This document shows positions 26,268 through 33,529 of a stretch of DNA of 54,134 bases, piece by piece; the stretch's first letter is position 1, and each line of letters opens with the position of its first letter. The stretch is taken from the NCBI RefSeq assembly GCF_001552175.1, contig NZ_BCQR01000071.1, forward strand, positions 1-54,134, in the 5' to 3' direction. The position numbers and the translations under genes were made by a program. The stretch comes from Actinomadura kijaniata NBRC 14229 (GTDB lineage: Bacteria > Actinomycetota > Actinomycetes > Streptosporangiales > Streptosporangiaceae). The notes beneath the pieces are model-generated. The model was not told the origin of the DNA, did no database searches, and saw nothing but the letters and a program-made list of their open reading frames with translations.

Positions 26268-26684
26268 CGCCCGCCGTGACGCCCGCCGCCCAGCAGCCTT
26301 TGACCAGCCCCACCCGATCCCCGACCCGGCAGTACCGCCCAACACCGCGCCGATGGCACCACCAACCCCCCGGTCACACCGCCAGCAGAACCGTCACCTG
26401 GACAGCCTGCGCAAGGCGCTGCAGAAGCACGCCCCTCAGCTGCAGGTACGCCTCATCCAAACCCGCGGTCGCCCCACCTTCCTTCGCGTGCAACAGCCAA
26501 TCGGAGACGGTCATCTCAGCGAGGACATCACCGTGCAGACCAACCCCGACGACAGAAGCCGACCTTGGTTCACATGTCGTGGGGCGAGCCCATGGCCGGG
26601 GTCGACGACCCTGATGCGGCCGCCCGGGCCGTGGCCAAGGTCTTGGCCGTCACCGACCCGGTCACGCGCGGGCGAGCGCGGTGA
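26254..26684 (+). pseudogene. Frameshifted small protein gene
   Basis: ATG 26254 follows an ideal AAGGAGGTG site. The frame gives ARRDARRDARR, a helix HLDSLRKALQKH, then EDITVQTNPDDRSRPWFT, and then loses sense. From 26577 the +2 frame resumes with SWGEPMAGVDDPDAAARAVAKVL and ends in a natural stop at 26684. Restoring one G after 26576 would give PWFTWSWGEPMAGV, a continuous and family-like reading. So there is a one-base deletion at about 26576, either a real mutation or a sequencing error. Confidence 0.65.
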
Positions 26685-27825
26685 CGACGATCTGATCGGC
26701 GTCGGCGATGCGGTCGTGGGTGCGGGCGCACGCCCAGTGGGCGCGCAGGTCGCAGAGCGTGGAGGTGACACGGGCCGAGGCCACCGGCAGCAGGTCCTGG
26801 TGGCGTTCGATGATGGTGTGGGCGGCGCGGTCGGGGTGGCCAGCGCGGGCCTGGACGTGGGCCAAGCGGGCGCCGATCAGGGCGCGAGAGCGGCGTTCGA
26901 CGCTCTGCCGCGACCCCACCGACGCCGCCAGGTGCTGCTCGGCCTGTTCCAGGTCGCCCAGCGCCGCCAGCGACGTCCCGATCTGGTGATTCAGCGACGC
27001 CTGCCGGTAGTTGCCCACCCAGTCGCCTTCCGCCGCCGAGTCGGCGCGCTCCAGGTCGCGTTCGGCGCGGCGCAGCAGGTCCCGAGCCGTCCAGCCGTCC
27101 CCAGCGGCCGCATACGCTTCGGCGCGCATCCCGGTGATCCACGCGCAGGTGCGCGCGTCGCACCGGCCGTGCGCCAGCGACGCGGCGTGGTCGGCCATCA
27201 CCACACCGCGGCTGGAGTGCCCGAGCTCGCACGCCTGCACCGCCAGGCTGCGCCAGGTGCGGGCCTCAGCGAGGTCGTCGCCGCCTTCGCGGGCCAGGCG
27301 CACGGCCTTGATGTAGTACCACTGGGCCAGACCCGCACGTCCGGCGTCAGAGGTCATCCATCCCGCCAGGTAGGCGACCTGGGAGGCGGCGGCGAACAGC
27401 GCGGGCCGGTGGCGGCCGGTGGACCCCTCCAGCAGCGGGACCACGTTGTTGACCAGGTAGCCGCCGACGGCCTTGCGGGCGTGCCCGCCGCCGTACAGGT
27501 CATCGGCGCGGGCGAACAGCCGGATCATCTCGTGGAGGCGGTCGATGTCGGCCTGGCCGGCGCGGGGGGCGCGGCCGGGCCGGGAGGAAGGCGGTGGCCC
27601 GGCGGCGGGCACCCGGGCGGCGCCCAGCAGGTACAGGCCGGACAGGCCGGAGGTGATGGCGGAGCGGCGGTTGAGGTGGAGCATGTCGTGCCTCCCCAGG
27701 GCGGCGAGCTGGGCGACGGGGTCCCCACTCCAGGGGTCTACCCGTTGCGCGTCGGGAGCGGCAGGCCATCCCAGGTCGTGGGCGGTCAGACCGGGCCGGT
27801 CCAGGCGGCGCGCGAACGCCTCCAC
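26662..27825 (-). CDS. TPR-like regulator protein lacking its HTH
   Basis: The frame encodes helical repeats like those of large XRE regulators: HEMIRLFARADDLYGGGHA, then GWMTSDAGRAGLAQWYYIKAVRLAREGGDDLAEARTW and several further TPR-type units. The family normally has an N-terminal HTH, but none is visible in this frame before DPWSGDPVAQLAALGRHDMLHLNRRSA. A GTG at 27825 is the first plausible start; the frame stays open to 27966 without an HTH. The gene is probably 5'-truncated or lost its HTH. It overlaps the end of the preceding pseudogene convergently by 23 bp. Confidence 0.6.
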   Translation of the reverse strand: MEAFARRLDRPGLTAHDLGWPAAPDAQRVDPWSGDPVAQLAALGRHDMLHLNRRSAITSGLSGLYLLGAARVPAAGPPPSSRPGRAPRAGQADIDRLHEMIRLFARADDLYGGGHARKAVGGYLVNNVVPLLEGSTGRHRPALFAAASQVAYLAGWMTSDAGRAGLAQWYYIKAVRLAREGGDDLAEARTWRSLAVQACELGHSSRGVVMADHAASLAHGRCDARTCAWITGMRAEAYAAAGDGWTARDLLRRAERDLERADSAAEGDWVGNYRQASLNHQIGTSLAALGDLEQAEQHLAASVGSRQSVERRSRALIGARLAHVQARAGHPDRAAHTIIERHQDLLPVASARVTSTLCDLRAHWACARTHDRIADADQIVVTALARA

Positions 27826-27840
27826 GGCCGCGGCACGGCT

Positions 27841-27867
27841 GGGCGGGGAACACCCTGGTTCCCGCCC
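27841..27867. repeat. Hairpin near the regulator N-terminus
   Basis: GGGCGGGGAAC (27841-27851) is complementary, with one bulged base, to GTTCCCGCCC (27858-27867). It lies at the point where the regulator loses family-like sequence, so it may mark the junction of the truncation, or be incidental. Confidence 0.35.
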
Positions 27868-27966
27868 AGTTACCAGCAGAACTTCTGGAAGGACGCTTAG
27901 GTGAGGTGCTGTGGACAGTGACGGTGGGCGACAGCGGCAGGCAGACGGTCGAATCTGCGGCCGCAT

Positions 27967-28305
27967 GTGGGGACCACACTGTTCGGGCTGCTGGCTCTGG
28001 AGTTGGACGCGGTGGATACCTGCCTACTCAGGGACCGGCACGCGACCTGGGCATGCGCGGTTTTGAGGATCATTCTGCATGTGCAGATGAAAAAGCCACT
28101 GGCGGTCACGGTCGCCGACCGCTTCGACGATGACTGTGCCCGCGCCGAGGCCAGGTGGGTGCTGGCTGCGCGAGTGCAGCTCAGACGAGTGGTTCGATGA
28201 TCGAATTGTGTCGTATGGATCTCACAGAGCCGGATGGTGGACTCTCGCTCTCCAGCCTGAAGTTGGGTGACCGTGTGACGAAGCTGAAACGGTCGTGACT
28301 GTAGG
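27967..28305. other. Stretch without a confident gene
   Basis: About 340 bp. One rightward frame (27967-28200) reads MGTTLFGLLALELDAVD, then DRHATWACAVLRIILHVQMKKPLAV and a basic tail. It looks partly protein-like but has no ribosome site and no known relatives in view. I list it as unresolved. Confidence 0.35.
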
Positions 28306-28815
28306 TCAGGATCCGGTCCTAGTGTTCTTGCCTGTCGGTTTTGGGTTCCATAGCGGCGGGCTGGGTTTGGGCTTGACGCCTTTGCGCAGGGACTCCTCGG
28401 TGATGCGCCAGGTGGCGCCTCGGCATAGCGGAGGGCCGTAGATGGCGGCACGGCCGTCTTCGGTCTCGGCGTAGAGATAGCGATCGTGAGGAGTAGAGGT
28501 GGATCCGCACTGGTCACCCCGAAGTGCGCTTCCGCCGCCAGAGGGGATCTCTAGGTCGGGGGTCCGGGTGCCGGGCGGGCATGTGGTTTTCATGGTCCAA
28601 CACCATCTATCGCCACCGTCGGGTGGGCGCCTATGGGTTCTGATGCGCACGATGTGTTGGCTTTCATTGATGACTGCGACGTTAACGTCACTTCCGTCGC
28701 TTTCGCCGTGGCGCCCCAGCCATCTGAGAGAGAAGACATAGGTCGGAAATACAAGAAACATGAGAAACAGCAGGGCCACAAGTATGCATCCGAGATTTTG
28801 CCATTTTTGACGCAC
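28306..28815 (-). CDS. Membrane-anchored protein, partner of the large secreted protein
   Basis: A 169-residue product starting with GTG 28815. One N-terminal transmembrane segment (residues about 8-30, LGCILVALLFLMFLVFPTYVFSL) precedes an extracellular part with five Cys, including DRWCWTMKTTCPPGTRTPDLEI and a C-terminal TWRITEESLRKG. It lies 87 bp downstream of, and in the same direction as, the zincin gene. It may be an anchor, inhibitor or immunity protein for that enzyme; this is inference. Confidence 0.65.
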   Translation of the reverse strand: MRQKWQNLGCILVALLFLMFLVFPTYVFSLRWLGRHGESDGSDVNVAVINESQHIVRIRTHRRPPDGGDRWCWTMKTTCPPGTRTPDLEIPSGGGSALRGDQCGSTSTPHDRYLYAETEDGRAAIYGPPLCRGATWRITEESLRKGVKPKPSPPLWNPKPTGKNTRTGS

Positions 28816-28834
28816 GAGACCGTTCCCGATGATG

Positions 28835-28874
28835 GGACGGCCCCCAGCGGGTTCATGCCTGCTGGGAGCCGTCC
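28835..28874. terminator. Terminator-like hairpin between the two genes
   Basis: GGACGGC plus CCCAGC (28835-28848, one bulged C) pairs with GCTGGG, A, GCCGTCC (28861-28874), a 13-bp stem with a 12-base loop. It lies just after the stop of the large gene, so it may reduce read-through into the membrane-protein gene. Confidence 0.55.
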
Positions 28875-28902
28875 ATGTTTGTCCTTGGGTCAGATGTTAG
28901 TG

Positions 28903-31900
28903 CTAGCGGTTGGCCTTGAACACGGTCAGCCAGTCGACGATGCCAACGGACCGTGGGTTGATGTTGGTGATCACCAGGGTGGCCATGGTGCACTCGCCAC
29001 CGAGTTTCACATCGAACAAACCGACCCGGTTGGGCTTGACCCATGGCTGGTCGGGGCCGCACCGCTTGCCGATCTTCTTCCAGGTGACCAGGGTGGCCAC
29101 GATGTCTCCAGGCCACTGTTGAACGTTGAGGTCGACCTGGAAGTCACGGGACGGCATACCTTGTGGCGCCACCAGGTCGATGTAGTAGGTACCGCCTCCG
29201 TTCACCCCGACCTGGCCGCTGGCGTATCCGCTGTTGTCGAGGGTGATGGTGCTGCGATAGGGACGGTGGAGGCCGGAGACGTTGTCCTTTGTTCTTGCAG
29301 CGTTGGCCAGATAGCTGGCGCACCACTGTGGGATATCGGGATTTTGGTAGCGCCATCCGTCGTTGGGATCCTGGTCGGCCGATGGCTTGCACAGAATCTG
29401 GTTGGCGGTGGCGAAGGTCTTCAGTTCCTTCTCCCAGCTGGTGCCAAGGCCGCCGAGTCTGTCCTCGATTGCGGAGCGGGGTTGACCGCTCAAGGTGCGA
29501 TCGAGGCCTTCCCATATGTGGCGGATCACTACGGTGCCGAACCGTTCGGACAGGTACTCGGGGAACAGGAATGCGCCGTATTGCCGGGGTTCTCCGAACC
29601 CGTCCCACTGGTCCAGGTAGTCGTTGGGGCGGCCCAGGAACTCGTCGATGTGACGGGCATAGGAGTATCGGTCCACGGTGGTACTGGACTTCGGATCTGC
29701 TCGCAGGGTGAACTGTGATGCCCATTCGGCGGTGGCCTCCATCCACCATTGAGTGTTGACGTTGTTCAGCATCCAAGATCGCCCCGAAATATACTGGAAC
29801 TGCGCTGCGTGGAAAAGCTCATGCCGCAGCAGATAGAAAGGTCCGGCCTTTTCTCCAAGGAAAAGTTTTTGGGTGCCGAACCCGATGATGCTCGTAAACG
29901 GTTCGGCGAACCCCCCCTCTGTGCTTACGAAGGGATGCCCGACGTACACCTTGGTCTTGTCGGGAAGTGCGTACCCCATCTGCGTGATGTAGTAGTTCCT
30001 GGCGTGTTCGAGAGAATCCATGATTCTCTCGATCTTGTCCGGGTAGAGATTTTTGTCGGCATCGGCGAGATCATCGATGGCGCGGTCGCCTTCGATGTTC
30101 CAGAAGACCTCGAAATGCTGGCCGCTGAAACCGCATCGGTAGATCTTGCCCATATACCATGCTGCTAGTGTTCCGCAGCCGGCCCAGGGATCCTGTGCCG
30201 TACGCTTTGGCGCTCTCGTCTGCCCCGCCGGAGGTGTGCTGGCCGCTTGGTCCAGTGCCTGGACCTTCTCCTTTGGCAGTTTGGCCAGCGCGGCCGTCAG
30301 CATTCCGGTGAGCATAGACAACTGCTGTTCGGAGAGGGTGGCAGTGTCGCGGTACTTGGTGGGAAGCTCCACGTCCTTGATGTCGGCGCCGAGCTTCTCA
30401 TACCCGTACTCGGCGAACGTGTCGTGGCCGAGGGTGCCGTTTTGGTAGTCAGTGAGCAGTTGCTTCAGCCCGGCCGGCAGCCCGGTGGGCAGTGGTTCGG
30501 GCACCGTGACGACGAACTGCTGCCACGCTGACCAGGTGGTGGAGTAGTGGGCGCCATCGTAGGCGCTGGTGCGGAATTTGTAGGTCTTGCCGTCCTGTAG
30601 GGTCCCGGCGGGAATCTTCACCTCGGCCGGTTTGCCGGGGTCAACGAACGCCGACAGGAACACCCCGTCGGGCTGGGGCGCGGCGACGGGCTTGTTGGTG
30701 GCGGTGTCGTACACCTGGAACGAGCCGCGTACTTTGTCGCCGTCGCGGTCGGTGAAGGTGTCGCGCAGCACCGCCTCAGGGGTGTAGACCTGCCAGATCC
30801 CGCCCTCGGCTCGCCAGGGCGGTCCGGCCTTGAGGTCGTTGCCGCCCTCGTCGGGCCGCCAGTTGTGGGTGACGGTCAGCTTGGGCTGGTTGGTGGCGGC
30901 GTTGGCCGAGTTCACCCGCTTCCACGCCAGTGCGTTGGTCTCGCTGGCGCGCAGGCCCAGGGAGTTGATGTCGGTCTTGCGCGAGGCCCAGGTCTGCACC
31001 AGGTTGGTGACGTCGGCGTTGATCCAGGCGTCGGGTTGGGTGCAGGTGGTCTGGTTGCCGGCGGTCTGGGTGGAGGTGGCGTACTGCTGGTTCCAGGGCG
31101 CCTTGGTCTCGTGGTTGTCCCACGTCATGGTGCCGTCGGCGATGGCGGTGTCCCAGACGCTCCACTGGTAGGGCTTGCAGTCGGTGTTGCCCGAGTAGAT
31201 GTTGTACAGCGACAGGGTGGCCTTGGTGATCAGCTTGTCGGCGATCGGCTTGGTGTTCCACTTGATGTAGGAGCGGGCGATCCGATCCTGGTCGTTGGCG
31301 TCCTTGGAGCCGTGGTTGCCGAACGCCAGGTCCACATCGGACCAGGCGCGCGCATAGCCGCGCTGGACCGAGATGTCGCCCAGGTTCGACAGGTTGGAGG
31401 TGGAAGGGTCCACCGTGACCGGGTACCGGCGGGCCGGGTCGGCCAGCCATTTGGGGTCGGGGATGACGGTCAGGTCGATGTCGCCGTTGCCCTTGTCGGC
31501 CACCTTCAGGTCGACCGTGGTGATGGTGGCGGGCATGCCCGAGGCCGGGTCGATCTTGGCGTCCCACATCCGCGGGGTGGGCATCTCGGCCCGCACAGTC
31601 CCTGTGGCGTCGGTGAAGGCGACCGAACCGTCGGCGCGCTGGGCGGCCTTCAGCCCGGGAGCGCGTACCGGCAGGGTGTAGGAGTAGGTGCCGCCAGGCC
31701 GGGTGTTGAGCCGAACGAACTGCTCGAACCCGGTGCGGGTCGCCTCCACGATCACATCGGCACCCGGCACCGCGTTGGGATAGGTAGCGCGGGTACCGCT
31801 CAATCGAGGCTGGGGCAGCCCGCCGCGCCATTGGAGCGTGATCTGCTTGCTGCCCTGTCCCAACGTCGCCAGGTCGGTGGCGGGGGCGGATTGGGCGGCC

Positions 31901-32361
31901 CGCAGTGAGCCCGGGAGCTGGCCGGTCTTGCCCGACAGCCGCAGTCCGTTGGGGTGGTTGCGGGCGGCGACCGAGCCGTCTTTGCCTTGGGTCAGGGTGA
32001 CGTCCACCGGCTGCCAGCGGCCGTTCTTCCAGGTCCGTTCGGGCCCGGAGGTCAACTCGGTGGTCAGGGTGCCATCAGGGTTGGCGATGGTGAGGGCGGT
32101 CTCGGTGGTCTGGTCGGGGACGGTGACCTTTTTACGGGTCTGCTTGGCCTTGGTGATCGCCCAGGCGATCGAGCCGGGGGCGTACTTGGCGGCCCAGGCC
32201 AGTTCGGAGGCCGCGTGCTGCTGTCTGGCCGGCTTGCCAACAGGTGTGCTGGCCGGTGACAGGTCGGGGGCTGCGGAGACGGGGACGGCCGTGCCCAGCA
32301 GGCAGGTGATCGCGGTCAGGATGGTCACCGCCGCTCGGCTGGTGCGTTCGGGGGGTGGCAA
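28903..32361 (-). CDS. Very large secreted protein with DNRLRE-type region and C-terminal zincin
   Basis: An 1152-residue protein. Residues 1-31 are a signal peptide (RTSRAAVTILTAITCLLGTAVPVSA, cut after SAA). The middle, about residues 300-500, is the DNRLRE region seen in RHS-like secreted proteins (YARAWSDVDLAFGN, ITKATLSLYNIYSG, INADVTNLVQTWASRK, AWKRVNSANAATNQPKLTV). A FN3-like strand set follows. The C-terminal zincin-like peptidase has HELFH at about residue 846 and a second Glu in WWMEATAEWAS some 27 residues on, a HExxH...E gluzincin pattern. Start is TTG 32361 after AGGCAGGA, which keeps the basic n-region. Confidence 0.85.
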   Translation of the reverse strand: MPPPERTSRAAVTILTAITCLLGTAVPVSAAPDLSPASTPVGKPARQQHAASELAWAAKYAPGSIAWAITKAKQTRKKVTVPDQTTETALTIANPDGTLTTELTSGPERTWKNGRWQPVDVTLTQGKDGSVAARNHPNGLRLSGKTGQLPGSLRAAQSAPATDLATLGQGSKQITLQWRGGLPQPRLSGTRATYPNAVPGADVIVEATRTGFEQFVRLNTRPGGTYSYTLPVRAPGLKAAQRADGSVAFTDATGTVRAEMPTPRMWDAKIDPASGMPATITTVDLKVADKGNGDIDLTVIPDPKWLADPARRYPVTVDPSTSNLSNLGDISVQRGYARAWSDVDLAFGNHGSKDANDQDRIARSYIKWNTKPIADKLITKATLSLYNIYSGNTDCKPYQWSVWDTAIADGTMTWDNHETKAPWNQQYATSTQTAGNQTTCTQPDAWINADVTNLVQTWASRKTDINSLGLRASETNALAWKRVNSANAATNQPKLTVTHNWRPDEGGNDLKAGPPWRAEGGIWQVYTPEAVLRDTFTDRDGDKVRGSFQVYDTATNKPVAAPQPDGVFLSAFVDPGKPAEVKIPAGTLQDGKTYKFRTSAYDGAHYSTTWSAWQQFVVTVPEPLPTGLPAGLKQLLTDYQNGTLGHDTFAEYGYEKLGADIKDVELPTKYRDTATLSEQQLSMLTGMLTAALAKLPKEKVQALDQAASTPPAGQTRAPKRTAQDPWAGCGTLAAWYMGKIYRCGFSGQHFEVFWNIEGDRAIDDLADADKNLYPDKIERIMDSLEHARNYYITQMGYALPDKTKVYVGHPFVSTEGGFAEPFTSIIGFGTQKLFLGEKAGPFYLLRHELFHAAQFQYISGRSWMLNNVNTQWWMEATAEWASQFTLRADPKSSTTVDRYSYARHIDEFLGRPNDYLDQWDGFGEPRQYGAFLFPEYLSERFGTVVIRHIWEGLDRTLSGQPRSAIEDRLGGLGTSWEKELKTFATANQILCKPSADQDPNDGWRYQNPDIPQWCASYLANAARTKDNVSGLHRPYRSTITLDNSGYASGQVGVNGGGTYYIDLVAPQGMPSRDFQVDLNVQQWPGDIVATLVTWKKIGKRCGPDQPWVKPNRVGLFDVKLGGECTMATLVITNINPRSVGIVDWLTVFKANR

Positions 32362-32801
32362 GAAGTCCTGCCTTTCGCCTGGAGGTGATCAACCAGCCCC
32401 AAATCTTGACCTTGGTCCTCACTTGATCAACCCGTCTAGTCAAGGTTGACCGGTTACGGTCAGGCGAAAGCCAGGGTGAGGAAATGCAGCCCGGGTCTTC
32501 CCAGACCCGGGCTGCGCTGCTGAACGCGGCTGTCTACCCGCGCAGACCTGTGCGCTCCAGCGAACGGGCCAACAGCTGCGATGACCGCCTCAGGACAGGT
32601 CGATCCCGAAACTTCCAGGCGCCGAGCCGAACGAGGGCGGCTCAGGCCAACAGAAAGTTCGACTCCCGTTGGGGCGAGACCTGGCTTGTTTTAGGCGGCA
32701 TAGATTCAGGTCAGACGTTAAATGGCCAGCTCAGCAGATCCTCTACCGAAGAGAGGACGCGCGGACCCGGCGGCGGCTACCGTCTCCCCCACTCCGACTC
32801 G
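32362..32801. promoter_or_regulatory. Intergenic promoter region with perfect hairpin
   Basis: About 440 bp between the divergent secreted-protein and Nudix genes. A cluster of TTGATCAACC and CAAGGTTGACC-like repeats lies at 32396-32452. A perfect 13-bp hairpin (32486-32498 against 32503-32515, loop TCCC) follows. No gene is visible. Confidence 0.45.
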
Positions 32802-33298
32802 ATGGGTGAGGGGGAGGCGGTGGCCGAGTGGGTCGAACCTGCGGTGTGGTGGGCCCGCGCCCCGCACGTGTTCATGTCGGCGGCCTGCCTGGTCCACCAG
32901 GGCCCCCTGACGAAGGTGCGGTGCTGCTGGTCAAACCCTGCTACCGCCCCTACTGGCAGTTGCCCGGCGGGCTGGTCGAGCACAACGAGCCACCGCAGCG
33001 CGCCGCCGGCCGCGAGCTCGGCGAGGAGGCCGGGCTGCCCATCGATGTGCCAGACCGGCTGCTGGTGGTGTACTGGATGCCCGCCCGCGACGACCGACCC
33101 GCGCCGATGATCAACTGGACCTTCCACGCATCCATCGTGCACAGCGCCCCCCAGGTGGTCAGCCCCGACGAGATCATCGACGTGCAGTTCGTCCCATGGG
33201 ACAAGGCCGAGAAGCTGCTGTCAGACGAGGACGCGCCGCGACTTCCGGCCGCGCGGCGGGCACTGCGCCAGGGCAGCACGGTCTATGTCGGCGGGTGA
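32802..33298 (+). pseudogene. Nudix hydrolase gene with a one-base frameshift
   Basis: The N-terminal frame from ATG 32802 reads MGEGEAVAEWVEPAVWWARAP, then HVFMSAACLVHQG. Sense then continues in another frame as DEGAVLLVKPCYRPYWQLPGGLVE, with the Nudix box GLVEHNEPPQRAAGRELGEEAGL (GX5EX7REXXEEXG) and WTFHASI. The break is at the C-run 32903-32907; one more C would join the frames. The gene is either a pseudogene or a homopolymer error. If intact it would be a 165-residue Nudix hydrolase of unknown substrate. Confidence 0.75.
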
Positions 33299-33490
33299 AT
33301 GCGCGGCGGCCGCAGGGGCATCTCGGGACGCCAGAGGTCGGTGAGGGCGGGTTGCTGGCGTATCAGCTCGGCCTCGAACACCCGCCAGGCCGCTTGCGCC
33401 GCCTCAGCCGCACCGCTGCCACACCCTCTCCAGCAGCGCATCTACCTGCTCGGCCAACTTCGGCTGCTGGGATTGGTCGGGGGCGGTCAT
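33283..33490 (-). pseudogene. Small frameshifted gene
   Basis: From ATG 33490, after AGGGA, the frame gives MTAPDQSQQPKLAEQV, then DALLERVWQRCG and a stop at 33404. Sense resumes in the next frame as AAEAAQAAWRVFEAELIR, then QQPALTDLWRPEM and PPRIHPPT, ending at 33283. The halves clearly belong together, so a one-base change near 33405 breaks the gene, or the sequence has an error there. It overlaps the Nudix 3' end convergently. Function unknown. Confidence 0.5.
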
Positions 33491-33529
33491 GCCAGGGTCC
33501 CTGAAGTAGAGCTTGAGACACCACGGACG

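Noticed and set aside
28903..31908. Long rightward open frames opposite the secreted-protein gene, such as 30865-31908
   Set aside because: They are Gly/Val/Arg-rich antisense shadows of a GC-rich gene with a clear signal peptide and domain motifs.
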